Origin: CBDVBE01 sp964543525
GTDB lineage: Bacteria > Fibrobacterota > Chitinivibrionia > Chitinivibrionales > JANQEN01
Length of the DNA stretch: 64,000 bases
Direction: 5' to 3'
NCBI GenBank assembly: GCA_964543525.1
Contig: CAZIYW010000005.1
Coordinates: forward strand, 1 to 64,000
The notes under the pieces were generated by a model. It saw only the letters and a program-made list of their open reading frames with translations. It was not told the DNA's origin and searched no databases. A program made the position numbers and the translations under genes. Below, piece by piece: positions 7,659 to 15,766 of the stretch; position 1 is the first letter of the stretch; each line of letters begins with the position of its first letter.

Positions 7659-9545
7659 TTATGTGTTTTGCATTAATTTTTTATAGATCGCTTCCAGATT
7701 TTTTGTAAATGTAACGGCGTCACACAATACAGAAGAGAGGAGGTTTTCTCTCAATTGCAGGTGTATATTGTTCAGGGCTGTTATGTCCTTTGCGAGGTTT
7801 AATGCAATGTCGATATACTCTTCATGGTTTTGTGATACCAAATCAGTCATACCGAGTGCAGAAAGAATGCTCCTGCCTACCCTCCCGGCATGGCAGGTGC
7901 CGGCGAGAGAAACAACCGGTACACCCATAAGCAACGCTTCAAACGTGGTGGTCGTGCCGTTGTAGGGAAAAGTATCCAGGGCAATATCAACGGAATTATA
8001 CTCAATAAGATGTCTTTCGGTGGTATAATTGTGTCCTTTCAGAATCAACCTGTCTGAAGATATACCATGGTCATGGAACAATTGCGTATATTTTTTTCTG
8101 ATATGTAAATCATCGAAAGGTTTTGTTTTAAGATAGAGCTTTGAATCGGGGAGCCTGTTGAGTAAATCAGACCATACGTTTATTGTAACGTTATTGATTT
8201 TCGGAAGATTGTTAAATGAACCGAATGTAATATAGCCGTTTTTTAAGCCGGGCGTATCGGATAGTGCCGGCAGGACGTCCGGAGGACGATAACAGAGAAA
8301 ACAGTTTTCCAGTCGGATGAGTTTTTCGGTATAGAAGCGTTCGCTGCCTTCGGGGTCCGCACATGCATCTGTCAACCGATAATCAATCGATGTAAGTCCG
8401 GTGGTGTCGGGATAGCCCAGATAGGTTATCTGAACCGGCGCCGGTTTTTTCATGAAAAGGGGCAGCCTGTTATTTTCGGTGTGCCCTGCAAGATCGACAA
8501 GGATATCAATCCGGTCGTCCTTTACCATGGAGAAGACTGTATCGGTATCAATTCCGTTGATAGGGCGCCATACCGAGGCGCTGTCTTTTATTCGTGCTGT
8601 TGTTTCGTCGGGAACCGGCGTGTCGGAGTAACAGAATATTTCAAATTCATTCTTATCGTGAGCTGCAATTATCGGTTCAATAAAGTAACCCACGGAGTGT
8701 ACTCTGAAATCTGCGGATATGTAACCGATTCGCAATTTACGGTTTGAAACACATTTCGCCGGTGGAGGCGGTTCCTCTGTCAACAGCTTGCGATATTCTT
8801 CCTGAAATTGCTTATGAAGGTAAAACATGTCATCATTTGAAATAGTAGTCAGATAATGACTGTACATAAGGATATTGCTGTATATAAGGTGCTGCCCTGG
8901 GTTTAATTGGTGTGCCTTTTTATAGTAGGAGAGAGCCTTTTCAATATCGCCGGTTTTTGCATATATCAGGCCCAGGTTGTTGTATGCTTCAGCCTGTTTA
9001 GGAGCAATATCAATGGTTTTTTCATAACATTCTATTGCCTCGGTATACCTCGTTAACTCGATGTATGTGGTTCCCAGGTTGCAGAGAGCCGGAATGAAAT
9101 CCTTTTTTATTGAAACCGCCTGTTTATAATAATTAGCTGCCTGTAAATAGTCTCCTTTTTTACGGCTGATGTCTCCCAGGTATAACAGTGCGCGGAAGTG
9201 ATCATGTTGCAGAGCGAGTGTATTCTTCAGGTACTTTTCTGCTGCCTCGTTATCGCCCATTTTGAGTTTAAATACCCCGAGGTCAAAGAGAAAAAGGGGA
9301 TTGTCGGGGTACAGTACGGCTGCTTTCTCTAAATTGATTTCGGCCTTTTCATTCTGATTTACAGCTGTGTAGACTAGTCCGAGAAGGTGCAGAGCATCGC
9401 CATGGTCGGGATCAATCGTGAGCACCTTTTTATATAGTCTCTCGGCTTTGTCGAAAGAGCCTTTTTTATGCCATCGGATGGCTTCCAGCATTATAGGTTG
9501 TAACATTCCTGTCTGATTCACCAGGTTTAAGATCAAAGGTAACAC
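7659..9545 (-). CDS. TPR - GT41 glycosyltransferase (SPINDLY/OGT-like), paralogue 1
   Basis: The 628-residue protein has about six TPR units (residues 20-230) followed by a GT41 catalytic region (about 270-628). Motifs align by eye with O-GlcNAc transferase: GYISADFRVHSVGYF (the catalytic His region), DILVDLAGHT, ITYLGYPDTTG, GSFNNLPKIN (the UDP-contacting Lys) and LDTFPYNGTTTTFEALLMG. The family moves a sugar, usually GlcNAc or fucose, from a nucleotide donor onto Ser/Thr of proteins. Bacterial members often act on flagellins or other surface proteins. The TPRs would select the acceptor. The start is uncertain: a GTG at 9545 is used here, and an in-frame ATG lies 13 codons further in. It diverges from the small operon at 9595. 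Confidence 0.9.
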   Translation of the reverse strand: MLPLILNLVNQTGMLQPIMLEAIRWHKKGSFDKAERLYKKVLTIDPDHGDALHLLGLVYTAVNQNEKAEINLEKAAVLYPDNPLFLFDLGVFKLKMGDNEAAEKYLKNTLALQHDHFRALLYLGDISRKKGDYLQAANYYKQAVSIKKDFIPALCNLGTTYIELTRYTEAIECYEKTIDIAPKQAEAYNNLGLIYAKTGDIEKALSYYKKAHQLNPGQHLIYSNILMYSHYLTTISNDDMFYLHKQFQEEYRKLLTEEPPPPAKCVSNRKLRIGYISADFRVHSVGYFIEPIIAAHDKNEFEIFCYSDTPVPDETTARIKDSASVWRPINGIDTDTVFSMVKDDRIDILVDLAGHTENNRLPLFMKKPAPVQITYLGYPDTTGLTSIDYRLTDACADPEGSERFYTEKLIRLENCFLCYRPPDVLPALSDTPGLKNGYITFGSFNNLPKINNVTINVWSDLLNRLPDSKLYLKTKPFDDLHIRKKYTQLFHDHGISSDRLILKGHNYTTERHLIEYNSVDIALDTFPYNGTTTTFEALLMGVPVVSLAGTCHAGRVGRSILSALGMTDLVSQNHEEYIDIALNLAKDITALNNIHLQLRENLLSSVLCDAVTFTKNLEAIYKKLMQNT

Positions 9546-9594
9546 TTGCCTTTTAAAAATATATTTTACTTGATAGGATAAAAGATGTAAAGGA

Positions 9595-9723
9595 ATGAGA
9601 GATCTTTTTAAACTCGATTTAACAACAATGCCGGATGCTGATTTACATAAATTTATCAGGCGAAAAGATGTTTATCGGCTTGCCTGTCTTTTATTGCCGC
9701 TGTTGGAGAAAATAATTTTATAA
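9595..9723 (+). CDS. 42-residue small protein, first gene of a tiny bicistron
   Basis: A short frame from ATG 9595 to TAA 9723 encodes 42 residues (start MRDLFKLDLTTM, end LLPLLEKIIL). Its stop overlaps the ATG of the next gene by one base (TAATG), the usual sign of translational coupling. An AAGG lies just before the start but is close, so the ribosome-binding site is weak. The protein is amphipathic with a Leu-rich C terminus and no known motif. I do not recognise it. The coupling and its isolation on the plus strand between two leftward glycosyltransferase genes are the reasons for calling it. Confidence 0.5.
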   Translation: MRDLFKLDLTTMPDADLHKFIRRKDVYRLACLLLPLLEKIIL

Positions 9724-9992
9724 TGCACTATGAAGAAATATATGCTACGTTGCATGAAATAGTTCGTTTGGCGCGCACAGGAGGGTATACCGATGCGGCT
9801 TCAAAGCTGAACACCGGTTTACAGCAGTTACAGCCGGTACTGACCTCCGGTAAAATAGCGTCTGAACACTTAAAAAAGCTGACCTATTCTCTGGAGACGC
9901 TCCTTTTAATGCAGAAACAGAATGACTGGGTTGCAGTCGCCGACATTATTGAGTTTGAGTTTTCCGTGCTTCTGAAAGAGGCCCTCGAATAG
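9723..9992 (+). CDS. 89-residue helical protein of unknown function
   Basis: The protein has 89 residues with no signal peptide or membrane segment. The sequence looks all-helical with heptad-like Leu spacing. The C-terminal part (about 66-86) has a Q-x-DWVAVADIIEFEF pattern. From memory, similar short helical proteins occur beside flagellin and GT41-type glycosylation genes, but I cannot verify that here. It is coupled to the 42-residue gene upstream (TAATG overlap) and converges with the CgeB-like gene 41 bp away. A role as a chaperone, adaptor or acceptor-binding partner of the neighbouring glycosyltransferases is inference only. Confidence 0.65.
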   Translation: MHYEEIYATLHEIVRLARTGGYTDAASKLNTGLQQLQPVLTSGKIASEHLKKLTYSLETLLLMQKQNDWVAVADIIEFEFSVLLKEALE

Positions 9993-10033
9993 TTTGATTG
10001 ACAGGCTTGTTATTTTTCAGCGCAGTAATAGTT

Positions 10034-11197
10034 TCAGAACCTCCATCGTTCCCTGCAGACCGCCAGCATTTCCTCGATCCTGTTGTCATAAGTATGGTTT
10101 CTGAGAATCTTATCAATACCGTTTTCAGCAATACGTTCGCGTTCTTCTTCATGCGTAAGGTAATAATCAATGAGCTCCTTGCAATGAGAGAGTGATTCGT
10201 ATTCAACCAGTTCCTGATTTGGTCCGTCGGTAATGAAATAGAGGCTGTTACATTCACGTTTTTCAGTGAGCAGAAACGCACCGGCAGCTTTGGTATCGAA
10301 GTGGCGCTGGGTAAAGGATGTGCGAATCTGAATTCTGTTGATGTTGAGATTGATTTTTGTCGTACGGTAGTATCGGCACAGATTGTCGTAATAACAGGCT
10401 TCCGGAGTTACCAGTGAATCTTTAACAAATTGCTGCCAGTAGGGATCTCCGAAAAGGACGAACCTGTCTTTATACGTTTTAGAGATGTCGACAAGAAAAT
10501 CGCGGCGGAATTGGTACCCGATCATCCATTCCATGGCAAAGATAAATTTTTCCTCAGGCACGGTAATCTGCTTTTTCCACAGGGAACAGTTTTGTATAAT
10601 TAATTCGCGAATGTTAAGGGTAAAATCATTGTAGTAAGCTTTTTTCAGGTCAGCGTAAAGCGCTTTGCATTTCTGAATGTTCTCTGCCATTTCTTCGGTA
10701 ATGATGATATCCATGAGATGCAGGCTGGAGTTGCCCACAAAAGCGATATCACGCTCCGGAACACGGGGAGTGTTTGTGTTAAAGTAAACCGGATCGGTGG
10801 CGAGGGGAAGAAAGTGGCTTGCATACCCTTTGCTTTCGAGAACGGCCGTGTATGATTTCTCGGATATGAAATCAATTCGCCGGGGGGACGGCGTGTATGC
10901 ACGGGAATGGAACTCGTGGTAGTAGAACGGGTAGTCATGATACCAGTTGGCAATATAACAACCGGCTGAAATAAGTTTCTTCTGTAATTCTCCCCGGGTA
11001 TCATAGCCGGCGTCGTTTATAGAAATGACGAGAGCAGGGCAGTGTTTTTTTAAGGTTTCGAAAATTGTTTCTGCGTGTTCGGACGGGGGTGAGAAGGGAA
11101 TCGCCACATTTATGAATCGTATATCATTCCGTTTAGCAAGCGCGTTGAATAATTCCCGTGCAACCAGAGTTTCAGAATTAAAGAGGATGATATTCAT
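10034..11197 (-). CDS. CgeB-like glycosyltransferase
   Basis: The 387-residue protein has the CgeB-family layout: WYHDYPFYYHE (the WxxDxP-type segment), ASHFLPLATDPVYF, then DIAFVGNSS, and a C-terminal FDTKAAGAFLLTE block followed by RERIAENGIDKILRNHTYDNRIEEML. The HFLPLATDP and VGNSS motifs are shared with the longer paralogue at 3803-5449, but the MAF-like N-terminal region is missing. It starts 19 bp after the GT41 gene 11217-12995 and so forms a two-gene leftward operon with it. Joint action on the same acceptor is a reasonable inference: the GT41 enzyme would add the first sugar and the CgeB-like enzyme would extend it. Confidence 0.78.
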   Translation of the reverse strand: MNIILFNSETLVARELFNALAKRNDIRFINVAIPFSPPSEHAETIFETLKKHCPALVISINDAGYDTRGELQKKLISAGCYIANWYHDYPFYYHEFHSRAYTPSPRRIDFISEKSYTAVLESKGYASHFLPLATDPVYFNTNTPRVPERDIAFVGNSSLHLMDIIITEEMAENIQKCKALYADLKKAYYNDFTLNIRELIIQNCSLWKKQITVPEEKFIFAMEWMIGYQFRRDFLVDISKTYKDRFVLFGDPYWQQFVKDSLVTPEACYYDNLCRYYRTTKINLNINRIQIRTSFTQRHFDTKAAGAFLLTEKRECNSLYFITDGPNQELVEYESLSHCKELIDYYLTHEEERERIAENGIDKILRNHTYDNRIEEMLAVCRERWRF

Positions 11198-11216
11198 TGG
11201 CGATTTTCACTCTGTA

Positions 11217-12995
11217 TTATTTGTTGTTTTGATTTATGGAGATACTTTTTTCCCGCCACATATCACGATATGCCTCCTCCAGCGATTTTACAAAAGAGAT
11301 ACCGTTACAGATTGGTGACTGGGCAACCGTTGTTCGAAGGCCTTTACGCAATTTCGCCAGGCGCCCGGTGTCACTCGCTAAAAAAGCGGCAATCCTGATA
11401 TATTTCTCGATATTTTCCGCGACCATGCTGGGGAGACCGATTCGTGAAAGGAGGCTGTAGCCAACCCGGCCCGCATGCATTTCTCCAATAAGAGATACTA
11501 CCGGCACACCCATCCAGAGCGCCTCACAGGTTGTTGTTGTGCCGTTATATGGAAATGTATCCAGCGCTATATCAACCTTTCGATACGTATTGAGATGGTC
11601 ACGGACAGAGGGTGCAAATGCGCTGAATTCCAGCCGCTCGTTCTCAATTCCCTGTTCATTGAAAAGTTTCCTGTATCGATCCTGTACCCATGGATCCTTG
11701 AATGGTTTTGATTTTATGAAGAGTTTTGCATTGGGTACTGCTTGTAATATCTTTGACCAGACTTCAATAGTCAATGAATTGATTTTTGGCAGATTATTAA
11801 AGGAGCCAAAGGTAATGTAGCCGTTCGATTTTACCGGCGCCTCGGAGACAGGAGGCGCGTCGACAGGAGGACGGTAACAGAGAAAACCGTCCTTTAACCG
11901 ATAGAGCTTTTCGGTATAATAGATGTCCATGCCTTCAGGATCGGCCCATCTGTCGGTCAGCCGGTAGTCCATGGTGGAAATACCGGTAGTATTAGGATAC
12001 CCGAGATAGGTGACCTGTACCGGCGCAAGTCTGTTCAGAAATAACGCTATCCGCTTATTCCCCGCATGTCCGGCAAGATCAACAAGTATATCAATATGAT
12101 CCTGCAAAATCAGCTCAATAACCTCGTCATTTTTTTTGCCATGGATGTTATGCCAGTGGTGTGAAAGTCTTTGAAGACGCTGTGTCATGCTATCTGGATT
12201 TTCAACATCTGAGTAGCAATAAACCTCAAAGCTGTCAGGGTTATGAAACTTTAAAATCGGCTCGAAATAATAGGCCACTGAGTGCGTTTTAAAATCACCG
12301 GAGATATAGCCTATTCGTAAAGGTGTTTTGTCCTGGTGAAGCACGCGCCTGGGGTAGGTTTTTATTGTAATTCCACGTTTAACCCTTTTTTCCCATTCAA
12401 GATGTTCGCGGAAGATAGTATCAGCATCATTGAGGCTGTAATTCAAACAGAGCAGCATGTTCGATCCGGCTAACTCATTTTCAGGTTGTCTCTTAATGAA
12501 TTCCCTGTATGTGTTAAGTGCTTCATCTATCAACCCCTGGTCCTTGAGGCTGTTTCCGAGATTCATATAAAAGGATACATTATTCGGATCAGTGGCGTGT
12601 AACTTTCTTGCTGCGAGTTCTGCATCCTTTGCTTTACCCAGAATAAGCATGACAGCGCTGTAATTAAGGAGTGCGCCTTTGTGATCGGGTTTTAGAGCAA
12701 GCGTTTTTTCATACTGTTTTGCCGCTTTCCCATAATGAGCGGTACGTTGTAATATCGCTCCATAATTAAAGAAGATATTTGGATTGGTGTCGCATAATGA
12801 TGCGGCCTTTTCGAGGTGATGCAAAGCCCGGCCGTTTTTTTCTCCGGCGGAAGCAATAAGGCCAATAATATAGTGAGCATCAACATTTTCCGGTTCAAGC
12901 TCTATAACTTCCTGAAAAAAGCGTTCCGCCTTTTCAAGGTCGTTTTCTTTATAGGCCTGCTTGGCTGATTCCAGCAGTTGCGATACGCGATGCAC
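11217..12995 (-). CDS. TPR - GT41 glycosyltransferase (SPINDLY/OGT-like), paralogue 2
   Basis: The protein has 592 residues, with about five TPR units (residues 1-190) and a GT41 catalytic part. It has the same motif set as paralogue 1: GYISGDFKTHSVAYYFEP, DILVDLAGHAGN, TYLGYPNTTGISTMDYRLTD, GSFNNLPKIN and DTFPYNGTTTTCEALWMG, then HAGRVGYSLL. The start is GTG at 12995, supported by AAGGGAG just upstream. A plausible promoter lies at 13050-13077 on the same strand. It is the first gene of an operon with a CgeB-like transferase. Its TPR region differs clearly from the other two paralogues, which suggests a different acceptor. Confidence 0.9.
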   Translation of the reverse strand: MHRVSQLLESAKQAYKENDLEKAERFFQEVIELEPENVDAHYIIGLIASAGEKNGRALHHLEKAASLCDTNPNIFFNYGAILQRTAHYGKAAKQYEKTLALKPDHKGALLNYSAVMLILGKAKDAELAARKLHATDPNNVSFYMNLGNSLKDQGLIDEALNTYREFIKRQPENELAGSNMLLCLNYSLNDADTIFREHLEWEKRVKRGITIKTYPRRVLHQDKTPLRIGYISGDFKTHSVAYYFEPILKFHNPDSFEVYCYSDVENPDSMTQRLQRLSHHWHNIHGKKNDEVIELILQDHIDILVDLAGHAGNKRIALFLNRLAPVQVTYLGYPNTTGISTMDYRLTDRWADPEGMDIYYTEKLYRLKDGFLCYRPPVDAPPVSEAPVKSNGYITFGSFNNLPKINSLTIEVWSKILQAVPNAKLFIKSKPFKDPWVQDRYRKLFNEQGIENERLEFSAFAPSVRDHLNTYRKVDIALDTFPYNGTTTTCEALWMGVPVVSLIGEMHAGRVGYSLLSRIGLPSMVAENIEKYIRIAAFLASDTGRLAKLRKGLRTTVAQSPICNGISFVKSLEEAYRDMWREKSISINQNNK

Positions 12996-13049
12996 ATCAC
13001 TCCCTTTGAAAGAAATAATGGTATCAATTTTTCTGTTCCCTCAATATCA

Positions 13050-13077
13050 AAGATACAATATTTCCTTTAATTGTCCA
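13050..13077 (-). promoter_or_regulatory. candidate sigma70-type promoter for the GT41-CgeB operon
   Basis: Reading leftward, TGGACA (13077-13072) and TATCTT (13055-13050) are separated by 16 bases. They match the -35 and -10 consensus at five and four of six positions. The start of transcription would be about 45 bases before the GTG at 12995. Confidence 0.35.
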
Positions 13078-13353
13078 GTTTCATTTGGTGAGAATATGAT
13101 TCAATTGAATAAAAACATGGACAATTTTCAACCATTTACCGATATTAATAATGATACACAATAACGGAAAAGAACAGGGGACAATAAAGCACAGAACCGT
13201 TCGGCAATCCATAAGAAAGGAGCCGCATGTAAAGGGAATGCATCAGCCTGCACTTGAGCAGCCTGTTGTACGGCGTGATTTCATTAATGTCCTTTTCGGA
13301 TTAATAGCGACAGAGGGTGGAGGATGCTTTCATTTATATAAGGTTCTGGCGTA

Positions 13354-13432
13354 ACTTGGTGAGTGAAACGAAGACTTGGTGAGTGAAACGAAGACTTGGT
13401 GAGTGAAACGAAGACTTGGTGAGTGAAACGAA
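13354..13432. repeat. 20-bp tandem repeat, about four copies
   Basis: The unit ACTTGGTGAGTGAAACGAAG is repeated without mismatch at 13354-13373, 13374-13393 and 13394-13413, with a fourth copy lacking its last base at 13414-13432. The period is not a multiple of three, so coding use is unlikely. The array lies between divergent transcription units and could be a variable-number tandem repeat or a binding-site array. Confidence 0.92.
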
Positions 13433-13571
13433 TAATCTATTACATAACTCAGCATTAAAACCGGATTTATTTACGGATAACAACGGGGTTGTATTTGAAT
13501 CTGCTGCGTGGCCAGGGTTAAAGCTTAACGTAATGATGTTATAGAAATAATTTTCAGGCAGGCAGCAATTA

Positions 13572-13580
13572 TGGTATAAT
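13572..13580 (+). promoter_or_regulatory. candidate extended -10 promoter
   Basis: TGGTATAAT matches the extended -10 consensus (TGnTATAAT) exactly. A weak -35 (TTTCAG, 13552-13557) sits 17 bases upstream. Transcription would begin near 13587, about 30 bases before the ATG of the sulfotransferase at 13616. Confidence 0.5.
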
Positions 13581-13615
13581 TCAGGCAATGAACGCTTTTA
13601 CAAATCAGAATTAGT

Positions 13616-14284
13616 ATGATATCACACAAGCATAAATGCATATTTATACATATCCCCAAGACAGCGGGATCAAGCATTGAACGTGCCTTAATGCAATCTT
13701 CCGGTGAGTTTCGGTTTTTCAAACCTGAGGATTTCAACGTTGAGAAACTGCCTCCTCATGTGTACGGCTACAATGGCATTAATCGCTGGGATATTAAGCA
13801 TCTGCCGGCACGCTTTCTGAAAGATTCTTATAACGACTATTTCAAGTTCTGTTTTGTACGCAATCCCTGGGACCTGGTGGTATCCTGTTATTTCTGGTGG
13901 ATTCAGCAGACTAAGATGGAATTCCGGAAACTTCAGGGAAAGCTTCTGGAAAAGATCGGCTTTACCAATTATGCCGTTTCATGTTATACCGATTATATCA
14001 ATGAGATCTTTCACTGTGGGATGGGGCAGTGCTATTGGATTATGGATGAAGATAATAAAACCGCCATAGTGGATTATATCGGTCATTTCGAGAATCTGCA
14101 GGAAGATTTTAACACCGTTTGTGAGATCGTTGGGATAGAAAAGATACAACTAGCAACAGTAAATAAATCAGAGCATAAACCCTTTTACGAGTATTATGAT
14201 GATACAGTTGCAAAGTTAATTGAGTATAAATATATGTGGGATGTAAAACGGTTCGGGTACACTCTGAAAGACAAGGGAGCGTAA
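13616..14284 (+). CDS. sulfotransferase family protein (Sulfotransfer_2-like)
   Basis: The 222-residue protein opens with CIFIHIPKTAGSSIERAL (residues about 8-25). This is the IHIPKTAGSS form of the PAPS-binding loop characteristic of the Sulfotransfer_2 and chondroitin/heparan 2-O-type family. The 3'-phosphate motif follows as CFVRNPWDLVVSCYFWW. The length fits compact bacterial members. It is the first gene after a good extended -10 promoter. The next sulfotransferase gene begins immediately after its stop codon (TAAATG), so the two are translationally linked. Confidence 0.87.
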   Translation: MISHKHKCIFIHIPKTAGSSIERALMQSSGEFRFFKPEDFNVEKLPPHVYGYNGINRWDIKHLPARFLKDSYNDYFKFCFVRNPWDLVVSCYFWWIQQTKMEFRKLQGKLLEKIGFTNYAVSCYTDYINEIFHCGMGQCYWIMDEDNKTAIVDYIGHFENLQEDFNTVCEIVGIEKIQLATVNKSEHKPFYEYYDDTVAKLIEYKYMWDVKRFGYTLKDKGA

Positions 14285-14917
14285 ATGATCTGGCTTGCTT
14301 CCTGGCCGCGCAGCGGCAATACATTTCTCCGTACCATTCTCTGGAACTGCTTTCGGCTTAAATCCACCAGTGTATATCCTCAAGATCTCGGAGGGAACAG
14401 GAAACTGGCTTTACAGGTTGGTCATGTTGAGCATACTGAGATACATAAAGGTTCATTCATGCCCGGTGATCCGATACTGGTTAAAACCCATGAGCATCCT
14501 ACTGATGACAAACCGGCAATATATGTTGTTCGCGACGGACGACCTGCCTGTGTTTCGTTATGGAAATTCTATAATAAATCAGCGCCGCTTTCAGTAATCG
14601 TATCCGGCCGGCATCGTTTCGGCACCTGGGCGAATCATGTAAAAGCCTGGAATCCCAGGAATCGTCCAAACACGCTGCTTGTCAAATATGAAGATATGGT
14701 TGAGCATTTGTCTGACGTAATAAACAGCATAGGTACTTTCCTTAAGCGCGAACCCTTATCGTATGACATGCCGTCCCGTGAGCAGGTCGCGGGACAGGGG
14801 GGGCGTCATGTTAATACCTTTTCCGACTGGAAAGAGGCGCTTACAGGTGATGACCTCACACTTTTCTGGGATACGAACAGGGACATGATGGAATCGATAT
14901 ATGGAATCGTCGAATAG
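14285..14917 (+). CDS. sulfotransferase domain protein
   Basis: The 210-residue protein starts with IWLASWPRSGNTFLRTIL. That is a SWPRSGNT-type 5'-phosphosulfate loop as in aryl/steroid-type and many bacterial sulfotransferases. It also contains LVKTHEHP and a 3'-phosphate segment IYVVRDGRPACVSLWKFY, with the Arg and Ser in place. It belongs to a different sulfotransferase subfamily from the gene directly upstream, although the two are coupled with zero spacing. This suggests two distinct sulfation steps rather than a recent duplication. It converges with the gene at 14927 only 9 bp away. Confidence 0.85.
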   Translation: MIWLASWPRSGNTFLRTILWNCFRLKSTSVYPQDLGGNRKLALQVGHVEHTEIHKGSFMPGDPILVKTHEHPTDDKPAIYVVRDGRPACVSLWKFYNKSAPLSVIVSGRHRFGTWANHVKAWNPRNRPNTLLVKYEDMVEHLSDVINSIGTFLKREPLSYDMPSREQVAGQGGRHVNTFSDWKEALTGDDLTLFWDTNRDMMESIYGIVE

Positions 14918-14926
14918 AATACCGGT

Positions 14927-15739
14927 TTAACCAGATTCGTTATCAAGAAACCACGCACCGACATTTCGTAACATTTCTATCTTCGGTTTTGATTCTTTGG
15001 GGGTTAGCACATGGCTTATGTACGGTTCGCTATTTGGAATATGGAGACGGGGAAATTTCCTGAAGGGTAAGACACCCACGGTTATAGTATCTCCTTTGCC
15101 TTCCATAACCTGGTCGCTACAGAGGAGACGATACTTGCCAAAGACTACATGGTATTTCGACTGTATCTGCCAGCGGATATTTTCACCGGCAATAACATAG
15201 TTCATAGATATCTGATCGTCACCGGTCTGCACTACGCTGTTTTCAAGTTTATCCCAGATTATTTTCATCGCTGGCGAACTTCTCACAATGAAAAAACCGC
15301 AGCATACAACGAAACCCCATAGTCGTTGTACATTTTCCGGCCAGATAGTCCCCTGGGATATCATGAGGTCGATAGAAGGAAACGGATCATAATATTCGGG
15401 GATAGGATTCTTAAACCAAACCGCGTCTACGTCGGAATGAATGAAATCTATATTGTGGTCAACGAGGAATTTAAAGACGATTATTCTTAAGCGCCACAAT
15501 TCACACAGATTTTCTACATTGTCAAGTAAAACCGTGCGATACCCTTTTGTTAAAAGATATTCGTGCAATTGTTTGTCTAATGAAATAATTATAAAATTGT
15601 TGATAGCAAGCCGTGAAAGCCCTTCAATCCAGTTTCGTAGCACCGGTAGATATGACCAGTTTGCAAATGCTATTATAAGGGGCTTTTTAATTGATGATAT
15701 CCCGTATATGGCAAATTTTTTTTCGATATCGTTATTCAT
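14927..15739 (-). CDS. putative nucleotide-diphospho-sugar transferase (DxD type)
   Basis: This is a 270-residue protein from the chosen ATG at 15739. A TTG eight codons earlier is possible but has no ribosome-binding site. The core segment FIHSDVDAVWFKNPIPEYY contains a DxD metal-binding motif followed by the WFKNP continuation typical of the Nucleotid_trans family (GT77-like, as in plant and fungal arabinosyl/galactosyltransferases). A later GDDQISMNYVI segment fits the conserved acidic/Gln block of the family. There is no signal peptide. It is the last gene of a long leftward operon (23142 to 14927) and overlaps or nearly abuts the sulfotransferase-like gene upstream. Confidence 0.72.
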   Translation of the reverse strand: MNNDIEKKFAIYGISSIKKPLIIAFANWSYLPVLRNWIEGLSRLAINNFIIISLDKQLHEYLLTKGYRTVLLDNVENLCELWRLRIIVFKFLVDHNIDFIHSDVDAVWFKNPIPEYYDPFPSIDLMISQGTIWPENVQRLWGFVVCCGFFIVRSSPAMKIIWDKLENSVVQTGDDQISMNYVIAGENIRWQIQSKYHVVFGKYRLLCSDQVMEGKGDTITVGVLPFRKFPRLHIPNSEPYISHVLTPKESKPKIEMLRNVGAWFLDNESG

Positions 15740-15766
15740 TTCTGCTATGAATATTTGTTGCAAATA

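Larger units (their letters stand above)
12996..13615. other. 620-bp divergent intergenic region with minisatellite
   Basis: This stretch separates the leftward GT41 operon from the rightward sulfotransferase pair. It holds candidate promoters for both sides and a four-copy 20-bp tandem array (13354-13432). It also contains an unconvincing 67-codon frame (13151-13354) that runs into the array and has no recognisable domain. No transposase motif or terminal inverted repeat was seen. Confidence 0.5.

Noticed and set aside
13151..13354. 67-codon frame before the minisatellite
   Set aside because: No recognisable domain, it runs into the tandem array, and no transposase or phage motif was found. 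I keep it only as part of the spacer description.
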